NCBI GenBank assembly: GCA_027886175.1
Contig: JAJNNQ010000019.1
Span: forward strand, 11,084,501-11,148,500
Direction of reading: 5' to 3'
DNA: 64,000 nucleotides
From: Phylloscopus collybita
Taxonomy: Eukaryota; Chordata; Aves; Passeriformes; Phylloscopidae
Shown here: piece by piece, positions 33,971 to 47,246 of the stretch
Layout: every line of letters starts with the position of its first letter
Position numbering within the stretch: the stretch's first letter is position 1
Program-made: the position numbers and the translations under genes
The notes under the pieces: generated by a model
Databases searched by the model: none
The model's input: only the letters and a program-made list of their open reading frames with translations
What the model was told of the DNA's origin: nothing

Positions 33971-36900
33971 GATGCTGCTTGCTCCCGCTCCCGCCACGTG
34001 CAGGAGTGTCTGGAGAGCCTCCTCTTGCTTCAGCTGGGACAAAAGGCATTTGGAGCCCCTCACTTAGGGGCACACCTGCACTGTGGTAATCACAGCAGTT
34101 CTTTTTCACAGAAAAACCATAGGCAATTGTACCAATTGATATGGTTTGATATGAGCAGGTCCTAGAGGGACTCTGTGTGTGTGAACACCAGACAGCAAAC
34201 GTGGAGTATTTCACTATTTTGTTAGTCAAGAGAGAAGCAAAATCTGTCTCTTTGGGAGCCTCAGTGTTTCACAGGCTCTAGAGAAATCGCCTGAGGACCC
34301 ATCCCCTGCATCCTCAGGACAATGGAGCATCCCTCACCCTCTCAGGAAGAGTCCTTCTCTGTCCTCTCTAGGTGACACCCTGGATACTGTGCCAGACCTG
34401 TGTGATTCCCCAAGTCTGCTAAAATAATTAATGTAAACTAATTATTATTATTTTATTAATAAACTAATTAAAGAACTCATCGATTCACTCTGCTGGGACA
34501 CTGAAACAGCTGCATACTCATCTGTTCATGTGAGCACAGCCAGGCAGACAGAGCATCCCCTTATGCTGCCTGCCCTGCACAGAGGCAGCTCAAACCCAGA
34601 CCTTTCCACCCAAGAAAATTTTCAACCCAAAAAGAATGAAGAGGGGACCACGTGGAGCAAACACAGACCCTTGCATGCAAAACTGCTCCGGATGGTGTTA
34701 ACAAAAAAAAAGTGTCATTTTCTCCTGCCAACAGCAGGGCAGGGCAGGGCAGGGCAGGGCAGGACAGGGCTGCTGGTCCTGCTGGGCAGGCTGGCACCTT
34801 GCTGGTCCCTGGTCCCTGCCGTGCTGCTGCAGGCAGCACCAGAGCGGCTCTGAGCAGCCCTGGTGGGTGCCATGTTCAGTGCACACTGTTTAGTTTTGTT
34901 GCCTTTTTAATGCTGTCAAAACACGCGATGCTCCTGCTGCTTTCACAGCCTTGCTAATTGGCTGCAAAGAGCAGATTTCTGTTCAAATTACAGCTACTTT
35001 TGAACTTTGAACTTGCCTTTAAAATCCAATTCCTACGAGGTTTTTTGTCCCCACCCCTTGCAGGGCTGTGAAGCAGCACAAGCAACAACTCACTCCCACA
35101 GTGCTTTTTGGAGGAGCAAGGGCAGTTCACACACCCTGCAGGGTTCCCACAAGGGATTTTCTGCTCTCACGCTCTCATAGTGGGCTCCCCCAGCCTCTGG
35201 CATCTCTAGAAACAGAGGACTGGGCAGCAAATGTCAATCCATCACCTGGAAAGTACAAGCAAGACTCTCTTTGGGGAGCAACTCCTGGGCTGAACCTCCA
35301 GCAGATGCTGAGGTATCTTCAAGCTTTCCCACTCCCACTCCCTTCTCCGTGCTCCAGTGACAGCTCCTTCCCCCAGTGGGCCTCTGGGATCACAGATGTG
35401 CAGGTAACACCTGGTGCTGGGTGCTCAGTGAAGCACCTGCACGAGTCACAGTGACCCTGTGCTCCCTGCCTCTCCTGCACCCACCCCCTGCCCAGTCACC
35501 TCTGCAGCTCAGGTGCTCTCAACATTTCCCAGCTCTGGCAAAGCCAGGAACAGCTTGAGCTGCACAGCAGGGCTGGAGCCTTCCTGATGGTGCACGCCTG
35601 GCAGGCTCTGGTTTTCCTTAGATGAGGCCAAACAGGAGTTCTGGAAAAGCCCAAATGAATCCAGCAGCAGGAGCAGGGCTGGTGATGTGAGATACCTCCA
35701 GGCTGAATATGCAAACCCCTCCAGGAAGAGTGGGAAAACCACAATCCAAGCCTGGCTTTGGCCCAGCCCCTCTGCAGAAGCGATGAGAGGAGGAAAGGGG
35801 GAGCTGGACAAAACCCCCTGACCCCTCTCTGGTCACCCCTGAGCCTGCACTAATGAAAAGCCAGGCAATGCCCACGTGCGCAATGCCAGGAGGATGAACC
35901 CAGGATGGTGCCTGCACTAACACACACTCACAGCTCCAGTGCTTGCCAGGAGCCTGTTGCTGAGCCAAATGAGCCTGAGTTTGCAAGGAGCTATTTGCCA
36001 GAGCAGAAAATGTTGGTCTCCAGCATATCCTTCACTCAACAGATGTTCCAGGTCCTGCTAAGCTGTAAAAAGACTGCCCAAGAGTCCCTGATGGGTGCAG
36101 ATGGTTTCAGCTCCACCAGCCATCAGTAACAACCCAGAATGCTCTGACCATCGTGGACCACAAAACCAACCTGCTGCTGGGCAAGGGACCAGAGCCAGCA
36201 CTGGAGGCTGCTGGGCATGGGGAAGAAGAAGATGGAGCAGCTTGAAAAATCATGGCAAAAGCACCCACAATGGGAGCAGTTGGAGCAACAATTCAGGGTT
36301 TCTACATTGCTTGGTAATTTCAGATCACAGATGGAAATCCAAGAGAAGCATCTCGTAAATCACACGGTCTGTGGTTTTTCCCTTTTCCCCTGCTGTGTTA
36401 TGATGGAAAATTGCAGTTGGTGTTTCCAAAAGCCATGAAATACCATGCAGGCCCTGGCAGGTTCACATCCAGCTGAAGCAAACTCCACTCCAGCATGCAG
36501 CTTGCCTCCAAAAGGGTCACCGAACCCAACAGCTGTGTTTTGCTGACTGGAATTTGCACCTTTCCCCAGCTCATTGGGCTGCCCTCACCTCTTTCCCATC
36601 AGCATTGATTTAGAGTTGGTTGTGTGCCAGCCTTGAACCCTTTGAACACAACTGAAACTAGAGGACTTCTGATAGAGGACAAGGAAAAGGGCATGAACAG
36701 GTGTCTTTTAGAGGATAAAGAAAGGGATTATTTTTTTTTTTTAATATATGATTCTGCAATGAAAAGGGAGAAGATGAAGACTTTGCTAAAAATTACCATT
36801 CAGCACCGAGCAAGAGAAGATCCTTGGGCCCAGAAGTTTTCCTGCTGCTGCCTCCCTCCATGGCCAGGATAAAACACAGGGAGTGCCACAGCAGAGACAC

Positions 36901-38702
36901 AGCCAGCCTTTGGTGCCATGGCTCTGCCTTCAGAGCCACACTCTCCATCTGCTCAGTCCCAGCAGCACAGGGGCAAATTGTCACCAGCACAGTGGTAAAT
37001 TGTCACCATCCTGCCTCTGATGCTTCCCTGCTGCCTCCCACCCCTCTCCAAGCCCAGGGCCTGTCCTGTCCCCTTTACCCACAAGTCTCAGGATGGGCAT
37101 TGTCCCATGGACTGACAGCAGCAGCATCTTCGTGCCACAGCCCAGGACACGCTGGGGTTGAGGATGTGTCCCCTTGATTACCCTGGAGCTATGCTAATGG
37201 CTTTCTATTTTAATTACTTGGAAGTCTAAAGATGCTTCAGGGTCTGGGTAATGCTGCACAGCACAGAGGAAGGCCTGTGCACCACTGACAGCCTTTTCTT
37301 TTTTTCTTTGCATAATAAAGGTAAAGTGACACTGGGGACATGTGTCTTTAATGGTCCGAGGTCAGCTGCCTGCAGGTCCTGAGAGCCGTGAGAGGGAGGG
37401 GAGAGGGAGGGAAGGAAGCAAAGTAAACAGATAAATCCCTGGAACATATGGCCTGTGCTGGGTATCTTTACGCATGAGGCACCCCACTTAATAAAAGTTT
37501 AGGATGGAAAAGCCAAATAAAATTGATAATCTGCCCAGGGAGGGTGATTCAGATGAAGCAAGCACATTACAAGGGGGTGACTGATTTACAATTTTCTTCT
37601 ATTTGCAGTTTTATGACTATTACAGTTATTCTTGTGAATATAATTCATTACTGTGCTATTATTCCCAGAAGTGAAAATCAAAGGTTTATCAGCCAACACC
37701 GGCGAGCATGAAATACTGCCCCAACACACAGCTCCGTGCTGGAATCACAGCTCAGAACCAGACCAGCAGGCAGAAGCCAAGCACTCACATCTCCCCATGC
37801 CCAGGTCCCCTGCTGGGACACAGCCAGGGGCAGGCAGCCCAAAGGCAGCAGCACCTCCCACCTGGGCAGGGAGCAGGCAGTGAACCAGGCCTGTGTGCCC
37901 AGCACCTCATCCTCCAAAAGATGATGGACACACGAGTGGCTCAGTTATTTGGAAAAAAAAAAATAACATTGGTGAGTGCAGTGGTGGGCAGGCACAGGCA
38001 GGGGGGTCCACAGGAGCTGGGCACCAGAGGGATCAGGCATACTGCCTCTCCTGGGGCATGGCAGGCTCCCAGGGGTGGCTCTGGGCACAGCATCCCACTG
38101 TGCTGCCAGGTTCTGGCAGGGCAGAGTGATGGGCTTGGAACCAAGACAACAGGACCTGGAGCCAGAAAGAGGGCAGGGTTTTATTTAGACTGACAGCTCT
38201 AGCTGGGAGAAACGGACTGAACCAGGGGTTTATCCAACACAAAAGCACTGAAGAGAGTACTGAAATGTACTTGAGGTTGCTGCTCAGTGGATAGCAGGTT
38301 CTGTAGCCCACATCTAACATAAAAGCCATCATTCCTGTGGTGTGGTTTCTCCAGCAGCAGCTGAAGCCCAGCCCCTGCCAGCTGCTGGTGCAGCTTGATG
38401 GCACAGCCCTCCCTGGCTGCATCCTGTGGGCTTTCAGCCATTGTCACTCCTGCATGCCAGCCTCAGCTGTGAAAACCAAGAGGAGCCTCTTCCAGCCTCC
38501 TTTTTTTCCTCTTCAACAAGTTTTTGTCTGAAGAGCCACACTTTGCTTTCCCCATGGCAGATCCTCACACAGAGGCTTCTTTGCAGCACTCCTGATGCGC
38601 CTGACATTCTGCTCCAACACCAAGAGATACCAGCTCTTGATTAAAAAACCTCCAGAAGCTGATGGCAAAGAGCTCTGCACAGCACAGAGACCCTGCAATA
38701 AT
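33971..38702. other. Non-coding sequence, no gene recognised
   Basis: Mixed-composition DNA. It holds an AT-rich patch at about 34,410-34,480 (ATTATTATTATTTTATTAAT), an AGGGC microsatellite near 34.75 kb and a T11 run near 36.73 kb. Open frames are short, overlapping and unrecognised. Confidence 0.35.
34734..34770. repeat. (AGGGC)n microsatellite
   Basis: About seven AGGGC units with one AGGAC variant at the right end. Confidence 0.85.
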
Positions 38703-38804
38703 GGAGAGGAGAGGAGAGGAGAGGAGAGGAGAGGAGAGGAGAGGAGAGGAGAGGAGAGGAGAGGAGAGGAGAGGAGAGGAGAGGAGAGGAGAGGAGAGGA
38801 GAGG
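38703..38804. repeat. Pure (GGAGA)20 microsatellite
   Basis: About 102 bp of perfect GGAGA pentamers. Frames read as REERRGEE on plus and SSPLLSSP on minus, purely because of the period-5 unit. It directly abuts the 3' terminus of an old antisense CR1 element on its right. Confidence 0.97.
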
Positions 38805-38811
38805 GCCCAAA

Positions 38812-39065
38812 ATCAGTGTGTCTGGGCCAGACCAAGGGTCTCTTCAGCCCAACATCCTAGTTCTGGTTCTGGAAGAGAGAATGTAGTGGAGAGAACAGAC
38901 AGTCTGGAGGGACATTTTCCTGGCATCCTCCCATCTGGGTCCCAGAGCTTGTCTTGATGCTTAATAGCTCTTGATGGATTTTTTTTCTTCTTAGAATTTG
39001 TCTAATCACTTTCTGAAGTCTTGTAAAGTTTTGGCATGTCCAGTATCATCTTGTAATTAGTCTTC
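38812..39065 (-). mobile_element. Ancient CR1/L3-type LINE 3' end, antisense
   Basis: The plus strand runs GGGCCAGACCAAGGGTCTCT, CAGCCCAACATCCTAGT, CTTAATAGCTCTTGATGGAT, TTCTTAGAATTTGTCTAATC and ACTTTCTGAAGTC. This is the order seen in the reverse complement of old amniote CR1 3' ends (ccaaaggtcc...tagcccagtatcct...ttaatagc.attgatgga...tttgtctaatc). It is diverged, with approximate ends. Confidence 0.7.
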
Positions 39066-42044
39066 AGCTGAAGGATATGCTGTGGGTGGAGGTTTGTGTG
39101 CTTTCAAAGGCTCAGCCTGGGACACTGGGGTCTGACTCACGTCTGAGGGTGGGAAACACAAACACAGAGGCCAGGAGTTTACTCCTCATCACCACCGTGT
39201 GCCCCAGTGGGAACAGAGTCTCTGAAGCCTGAATTGTTTAAGTGGGAATAAAACCAACACCAGCTGCATTGTCAGAGTTTGCCCTCTGCTCTCTGCTCTC
39301 TCCCTAAAAGACGATGCACCACTCCCTAGAAGTGGCACATCCCAGGTGAATACAAGCCACCAGGATGGGCCACGACTGCTGTTTAACTGCTTTACATCAG
39401 GGAAAAACCGAAACCCCAGACTTTAACAAAGGTGCCCGTTGCACTGGGGTGAGCTGTGCCTCTGCCTGCCTCCGATGTGAAATTCTCTGCTGGGAAGGGC
39501 AGTCTGGTGAGGCCAGGAGCTGCCACTGAGAAATGCGAGCAGCCCGGCAAAGCCTCATGACAGCCCCTCCTGCGGCCCCTCAGGCTGCAGAGCCAGCTCA
39601 GCTGTTCTTCCCCATCCCATCCCCAGGGCCAGGCACCAGGCTGGGGCTGTCCTTGGCTCCCCCAGCCCTGCTGGCACAGCAGCCCCCAGCTCCATGCAGC
39701 AGCTCCAGCCGGACATGCGCAGGATAAATCCCATTAAGCTGCAAACTGCATGAAGTGAAGGCAAATCAGCTGCAGCAATAACCGTGAACTTCCCCAGCTG
39801 GAGCCTGGGGACAGGGTGCAGTGGGGCCCCCGAAGTGCCCGGCGAGGACACAGCTCCAGACGGAGCTAATGGCACGCGTGTGGCCCAGGGACCTCGGCAT
39901 CCTGGCTAATTGTGATGAGCTGTAAAATTCCAGCTGGGGATGAAGGTCCCAGCGCCTGCCAATTAGTCCTGGCATCCTGAAGACAGGCTGTAATGGGATT
40001 ATTGAACCAGCCCTATTATGCACTAAAGTGTTCGGGGAAGCTCACCACAGTGCCTGGAGAGCTGCTGGGAGCACAGAGCTCCTGCTGGGAAGGGATGGAA
40101 CCAGGCCCCCACCCACCCTCCCCCCCTACCAAAGATAAGCACTTTTCTTACTCCCTGGCTAAAACATTTATCATGCCAAAGGGGTTTGAGTCAGTGAATC
40201 TGGGCAGTGACCAAGATTTTGCTGTGGAAAATAAAAATGGATTTGTTTTCTCTCTTGAACGACAAACCCAAAGAAGCTGCATCAGACCTGAGCTGAGAGC
40301 ACTTTAAAGGCAGTGCTGGTGCAAGGAGCTGTTTGCTTGGCAGTCTCACACACCTGTAATGGCAGGTATTTGTGATTTGGAGCTTTCTCCTTGGCAGCCC
40401 TGATGAGATTTCATGTTTGTAACATTATAGTTGAGGGTGTGAGGCTGGGCTCAGCCTGCCAAAGGAGCCACTTGCTGTCTCCAGCTCACAGAAGACATTT
40501 GGAGCCGGTGGGTTCACCACAGCAGATGATGCAGGAAGCTTCCTGCAGACTCCTCATCTCAACAGCTGCCCAGAATCCGTGACCCTCTGGCTGTGCTTGC
40601 TGCAAATGAAGAGATCTCTCTGTGATGCAGAGGAGACCAGAAGTGCTGCTCAGATGACAGCGACGCTGGCAAAGCCAGGGCATGGAGAGGTGCAGATGTG
40701 TCTGCTGTGAGTGCTGCCTCCCCCAGCTCCTCCCAGGGGGAGCTCAAAGGCAGGGCCCACATCTGGGTGTGTGCCAGTACCACAGCACACACCGTGCCAT
40801 CCTCCATCCTTCCCAGAGCTCTGAGGCCACTAATCACCCCAGAGAGCCCCTGGCATGATCTGGAGCTGAAGTCTCTGAATTGTCACACAGTTCCCATGGC
40901 CCCTGTCCCCTCAGTGCCATCAGTCACCGCTTTGGGGTGCCAGGCTAAAATGTGGTTCCATTTTGCATGCTGGGCCAAAGAGATGAACCAGCTCTGCACT
41001 GAGAGAGGTCATCTCCTGATCATGGCTCACTCAGAAACAGCTCCTTCTCTGGAGCAAGGACCTGGCTGTCAAAGGGCTCTTCTACCTCCTCAGTGGAGGG
41101 ATCCAGGAGCTTTCTGCTGCTGCTCCAGCCTCTCCACTTGGCCCCCTCCCCTCAGCAGTGCTGCTCCTGCAGGACTTGGGGACAGGAGCCCAGGCAAGCC
41201 AGGGATGGTGCCTGTCCTGGGCAGGACCACCACCATGGTAGCAGATTCCAGAGTTGAATCAGACAACATTTATGAGGCAATAAAGGGTCAGAGAAAGTGG
41301 AAAATGAGTGAGGTGGGAGGGGATGGGTTCTGGGTTGTGTCTGCAGGAAGAATTAGCAGGACATGGTTTACAGAGATGAAAAGCCTTTTGATTATTAGAG
41401 CAATATTTAGTAGCTGCAGGAGAGGAAATGCTGCTGCTTGCCCCCTGCTAAACACAGAGGCAGGATTCCTTCAGCTGACCTGGTGGAGTGCAGCTCCACT
41501 GCTGAGAGCTCATCATGGATGTGCCTCATCCATGGAAAAGTTAGGAAAGGTCCTGCTGCCAGATCAAGGCTGCTCTGCCCACACTGAGCTGCAGCCAGCC
41601 ACTCTTTAAAGAGCTTTAGCAGGGTCTCAGTTTTATCTCCAGTCCGTAAGGAGCTTTGCTTTTCTGCCTGGAAGCCCAGGCACAAGGTGCCTTGAGGTTG
41701 GGATTTATTTCACCTTTATCACCCTGGACAGGCATCCCCAGGCTCCTGGGAAGGTCTGCATGAGCTGTTTAACTTCAGCCAGCTCAGCCAAGGTGCTGTG
41801 CACATCTCTGAGCCCAGACAGATGCAGGGAATGCCCTGGGAGCTGCCTGTGACCCACAACCTGCTCTGCTGTCCCCAGCAGGCCAAGCGACAGTGACAGC
41901 CCACAGCCACGCTCCAAACTGACTGTGAATCTGTCATTTCCAGTGCATGAAATCCTACTCAGCATTGATCAGCTTGTAACACTGGGACTGTGCTGTGCTC
42001 CAGCAGCCCTGAGTTATGGACACATCAATGTCGGGGAGGGGAAC
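39066..42044. other. Non-coding sequence, no gene recognised
   Basis: Mostly moderately GC-rich DNA. A 303-residue plus-strand open frame (40698-41609) has no recognisable domain, no biased composition of a real protein family and overlaps minus-strand frames, so it is not called as a gene. Confidence 0.35.
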
Positions 42045-42171
42045 GGAGAGGAGAGGAGAGGAGAGGAGAGGAGAGGAGAGGAGAGGAGAGGAGAGGAGAG
42101 GAGAGGAGAGGAGAGGAGAGGAGAGGAGAGGAGAGGAGAGGAGAGGAGAGGAGAGGAGAGGAGAGGAGAGG
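42045..42171. repeat. Pure (GGAGA)25 microsatellite
   Basis: About 127 bp of perfect GGAGA pentamers. This is the same unit and the same strand as the array at 38.7 kb, 3.2 kb away. The flanks of the two arrays are not similar. Confidence 0.97.
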
Positions 42172-44030
42172 GCTCATCAGATTGCAATCTTATCACATCC
42201 ATTGACAGTACTTACCTGCTCCTAACAGAGCATAACATGCACAACACAGCTGATCACTGTAGAGGATTCAGAGGTGGAACACAGCCCTTTGTTCATGCAC
42301 TCCCAAGGTATCTGGGAGCCAGAGAGGAGAAGTCCAGGGCATAATAGTTGTTTATGTTTTTAAAGATTTTAAGGTTAGCAACCAGGATTTATCCTGAGTC
42401 ACAGGCGCCCTGCAGGGTCCCCTGGATACTCTCAGCAGCTTTTGCTGTCTCAGTGGACATGCAGGCAGCAAGGAGACACAGGGGGAGGCTCAGTGCTAGA
42501 GAAACAGTACTTTGGTTTCTTAAAAACCAGATGCTCAAGGGCTCGGCTCACACTTGGTACAAGAGCCACACAGGAAGGGTGGCAGCACTTTTGCCATGCA
42601 CCAGGGAGCAAAGGGATGCCAGACACAGACAAGGACAACAAGGACACCCAGTGAGATGAAGGCCTTGAGGTGAGTTGCCCAGAAAATACTGTGAGTTTCA
42701 ATGTTGAGTGCACAGACCCATTGGTTGGAAAAGGGTTTCTTGCTGTCAGAGGAGCTGATGTGCCTCCAGATGACCTGCCCAGGTCATGAGGGAGAACGAG
42801 GGGCAGGCTCTGCTCTCTTTGGAACAATCACCCCCTGGAATGCTGCTCCTGGCAGAGCTCACACCCAGCTCTGTGGCTGTTCCATCCAGGCAAAACTGCT
42901 CTTGCCTCGAGCAGCTGCTCAGCTCTGGACACCTGAACAAATTCTCCAAGAAAGCAGAAATCTCTGTTACGGGACACTGTGCTGATCAATGGCTGCATGC
43001 ACCAGCTTCCTGTGGGCAATATTAATAATTTTTGCTGTAAGTAATTTTCATGAGCTGCAGACTGAGAAATGCCAGTCTCTTGCCTTCGTCAGAAACCAGA
43101 GCAGCTCTGCATATGCATTGAAACCCAGCACACGCAGTTTATCTCAAACCACCTGAACTTCTTGTTCTAGTGCAGTATCTGCCAGCATCCATCCACCCTG
43201 GGAGGTGTTACACAGCATTTCTCTGCTCAGAGCCCTGGTCCCTCAGGGCCTCAGTGGTTTAGATCATAATTCCTCAATAAGACACAAGCTGTTGGAAAAA
43301 AAAAAAAAAGAGTAAACGCACCACAAAAATGACAGGGAGCCTGCGAGCACATATGGAGAAAAGGGAGAGTGGGCTCAGGGTTTCCCACCCCTGCTCTCCT
43401 GAGTGTCATGTTAAATTCCCAAACTGACTGCAGGCAAAGCCACCCAAAGCCCAGATGTTTTGCAGATGTTCAGTGGGAATTGTTCTTATCCCCATGCTTC
43501 CATCACAACATTTTCATCTTTAGAGGCTCTTAATTAGTCACTTCATCTTTTGCCAAACTCTCTTTGGTTTCACAGCCTGCATGATGGGGTGGAGCCACCC
43601 TGGGTGCTGAATCCCAGCAGTCCTGTTCCCACAGGACCATTCCAGTTCCCTCTCTAACCTCTATGGAAGTACACAGCAGCACATCCCCCCAGCAACCCAA
43701 TATGTTTTCCAAGTCATTTATTTGTAAGGGACTTAGCAGCAGGCTTAAAACTTTCATTTTTAACTTGGTAACTCTAAAGCATCAATGCCACAAACCAATG
43801 GCAAAACCTCACACCTCTGGGCAGAGGCTCCTCCTTTGGGGCGATCCCCTCTGGAGCCGGGCTGCTGCTCAGGGCTGAGATGTGCTCCCCCAAAAGAGCA
43901 TGGGGCTCCTGCAGAGCTCAGGAGGGCTCAGGAGGGCTTGCACAGCCTCTCTCAGCCCATGCAGGAGAGGGGATGGTGATGTCCCCTTCCCAAGGTCCAG
44001 CCAAGGAGGGAAAGCGCAGGTGTGAAGCCG
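42172..44030. other. Non-coding sequence, no gene recognised
   Basis: Mixed composition with an A14 run near 43295. No exon or repeat family was recognised. Confidence 0.35.
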
Positions 44031-44420
44031 AACCCGAAGCATCACGGGGCTCCGAAGTGACTCAGAGGAGGAGCAGCCAAACAGAGCTTCCTTTATTGAT
44101 TTATTTATAAAGAATGAGATATTAATGCAAGACCTGTTGTTTGAAGAGGTTTCTCCTCGCCGTGCCGAGAGAGAAGCCCTGGGGTGAGGGGGGAGGCGTG
44201 TGTGGAGTGCTAATCCCTGCCCGCTCGCCTCGCCCCCTCCCCGCTCCATCTGCTCCTCCGGATGATTCACGGCGACTTCTCAACTTCTTATTCCCCTTTC
44301 CCCACCCTGAGCAGGCAGTAGCTGGCAATTAAAATATTAGCAGGGGGGAAACACTTCATAATGCATATGATTATTTCTTAGTCCAAGGAATTTTAATTAG
44401 CTGAACACATAGAAGACCAA
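44030..44420. other. GC-rich block followed by AT-rich TAATTAG block, candidate regulatory element
   Basis: 44,030-44,280 is CpG-containing (GCCGAACCCGAAGC, CGGATGATTCACGGCGAC). It passes abruptly into an AT-rich, non-repetitive stretch with GGCAATTAAAATATTAG, CATAATGCATATGATTATTT and GAATTTTAATTAGCTG. It may be a conserved enhancer. This is inference only. Confidence 0.25.
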
Positions 44421-47103
44421 GTTTTGCCAGTCAGAAGCCACAGCCTGGTGCTGGAACCTCACTGGCTGCCTTCTCCTGCCCTCGATGTGCCTGGGATGCT
44501 CTGTTATTGCTGGGTCAGAGCTTGTGCCTCCAGATTTTCCTGCAGCTTTATTATTATTTTTATGTCTTGAGTTTTACAATACACAGGCTTTACAGCAGAG
44601 TACTTTTTGTGATGGTTTTTTTACCTTGGCTTTGTTTTTTGCTCAGGAGCATAACAAGGTGATGGGATTTATGGGCAGCTCTGGGTTTTCTGTTACAGCT
44701 TTTCTTAGCAAGATCATCACTTTTTCCACTATCCTTGCTGGCCTTCTTCTCTGGCTTTGGTTGTCCCCAAGAGTCACAGCCCACATTAGTCTCCGGCTGC
44801 TGTTCAAGCAACCCAAGCAGGGATCACACAGGAGCTATTGTAGCTAAATAAAAGTTTCAAGAGCAGCAGGGTTTTAAAAGTCTTCTGAGCTATTTCTGCT
44901 GTCATCTGTTAACACCAGTTTGAGCAAAACCCTGCTTACTGGGGACAATGGCAAAAAGCATCCTTGGCTGGAGGGCTAAGGACTAATGCAGCAGTCCTGG
45001 ATGACCAGCTGGGGACTAAGAAAGCAGCCAAGAGCTGCACAAAGCCAGGAGCTATAAATTGGAGGGAGAAAAAATATAAAAAGAAGCAGGGTATTATTTC
45101 TTAATGATGCCAAACCCAGCATCCAGGTGGGGAAGGTGTGAGCCAGCTCCAGCATGTGCCCATGCTGCTCCAGGAGGAGCTGCCTCGTGGCAGAGGAAGG
45201 AAAGGCTGCACCCAGATGTGAATTTGGGTCTGTGATTTTGGGGACAGCAGCCGTGAAGGCTGAGGGATCCCCCGAGGCCATTGGGGATGAACCTTCCTGC
45301 AGAAGGGAAGCCAAGAGCATCCTTCAGCTGAGCTCGTGGTGAGAATTTGGGAGGTGCCTGCCAGGCAGCCTCTGCAGGCTGGGTCTGGATCCAGCCCCAT
45401 CTGAGAAGCAGGAGTCTCAAAGCAGCCTCGTCTGCCTTTTGCTGTAACTGGGCTAATGAGATTCACTCACCAGCCCGCCCCCCGCCACAGCGTGAGGAAG
45501 AAAACCCAAAAAAATCTTTACCCCCTGGATTTTGTGGAGTTAACACTTGAGGTTTATGGTTTTATCTAGCTGGAGTCCCAGACTGGGCACCAAAGGACAA
45601 AGGAATGCAGGTACTGCAGCCTTGCTCCTTCAGCATCTCTCAAGGAAGCACAAGGGCCACAGGCTTCCACACCCTCACTCCTGGCAGCTTGCAGAGATGA
45701 GGACATTGCAGTGCTTTTGCTTACACTTTGCAAACATTGCTCCAGTGTTTGACCAAACACTGGATTTCTTCCCCTCACAGGGAAAATCCCAGTTGCAATG
45801 TGGTCTGTGACAGTGCTGAGGCAGGTGCAGATCTGGGGCTGTCCCTTACAAGGCTGCATTTCCTCGAGCCACTTTTTATCTTAGCAAGTAGGAGATCATT
45901 ATCTGGCAAGTTCTTCCCTGAAAAAGACCAGGGAGGAGTGCCTGGGGGTTCTACAGGAGTGGCACAGCCACTTGACAGGCAGCCTGCAGGCATACAGACC
46001 CTGTATGGGATGGGGCAGCTTTGCTCAATCCCCTCCTGAGCTTCCCCAAGCTCTGCTCCCTCCAGTGCCACTTCTCTCACCAACACCCCCACTCCTTACC
46101 ACTAAAACCTAAAAAAATAAAAACACATAAAGAAAGGAGGAATTTTTTAGATGATCCAACTGCAGAGGCATGGAAAGCCTTTCCCATAGCAGGAGCTCTG
46201 CTCCTCACAGCAGCCAGGGCATGGCAGGGCTGAGCCTGCCCTCTGGCAAGATGAGAAATTGTTCAGTGGGCAGAGTAAATATCTCAGCAGTGTTATCTCC
46301 CGTGTCTAAGTGCCCTGTCCATTCCCTGCTAATTCCCAGGGGTCCTGTACAGAAGCAGGCTGCTGGAAACCACTGCAGGGACACAACCCCCAGTGGGCTG
46401 GACACACATTTCCAGAGCCCCTCAGCCAGGGAAAAGGGCTCAGTTTGGAGCAGAGAAGGTTGAGAGGAGATGCTGGGATGTTAATCCCAGCCCCAGGAGC
46501 AGAGTAAATGGGAGGGATTAAAAACAGGGGAGGCAATATTGATCAGCACTGGCATTGAGAGAGCTGGCCCTGCCCCAGAGCTGGGAGGGGGGATCTCTGG
46601 TAGACCCTTCCTATGAAATCTGCCTGTGGGAAATAAAAATAGTGACACCCACCCGAGATTCATGGGCAATAACCCACACCAGCAAGGTGTTACCACCCCA
46701 CTATAAAGGCTCCCTCCCCAGAACTGCAGCCAGCCAGGCCAACAAGATATTATTCCATTATATTTGGGAGCAAGATGAGAAATCTTGTATGGTCTCCCTG
46801 CAAGGGACAAAACAAGTAGGGCTGTTCTGGTTTTTTTCTGGCAAAGCCACAATAAATGCCAGAGGAGGAGGAGCCAGCCTTTGCAGGCACTGGGCAATGT
46901 GAGGTGGGAGCAAAGGATGCTGATGGAGCATGGCTGAGGCCATCTCCTCCCCACACCAGGTGTCTGCAGGACACAGCTGCTGCAGGACCAAAGCCAAGCT
47001 GGGCTGGTGCAGTGCAACTCAAAAACTTTATCAGGAAAATGACACCTCCAGCTTTAGCAGAGACTTGAAGGGAAATCTCAAAGGGGTGCTTGCTATCAGC
47101 AAT
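44421..47103. other. Non-coding sequence, no gene recognised
   Basis: No exon or transposon fragment was recognised. Open frames are short and overlap on both strands. Confidence 0.35.
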
Positions 47104-47149
47104 TTAAAAAAAAAAAAAAAAAAACAAACAAAAAAAAAAAAAAAAAACA
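47104..47149. repeat. A-rich tract (A19-CAAAC-A19)
   Basis: Two long A runs interrupted by CAAAC. It could be the tail of an old retrotransposed sequence, but no element was recognised upstream. Confidence 0.85.
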
Positions 47150-47189
47150 GGCAAGGATGTGGGATAGAAGCAGAGATGCAGGTGCTCTG

Positions 47190-47246
47190 CAACTTCCACT
47201 TGGAATTCATCTGTTTCAAACCAACTTCCACTTGGAATTCATCTTT
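47190..47246. repeat. 32-bp period tandem duplication
   Basis: CAACTTCCACTTGGAATTCA begins at 47190 and again at 47222. The shared core is about 23 bp with a 9-bp spacer in the first unit. Confidence 0.85.

Noticed and set aside
38565..38957. REERRGEE / SSPLLSSP repeat proteins
   Set aside because: Direct translation of the GGAGA microsatellite in all frames. The array at 42.0 kb gives the same artefact.
40698..41609. 303-residue plus-strand frame
   Set aside because: No start context, domain, splice structure or family resemblance. It is crossed by other frames on both strands in stop-poor GC-rich DNA.
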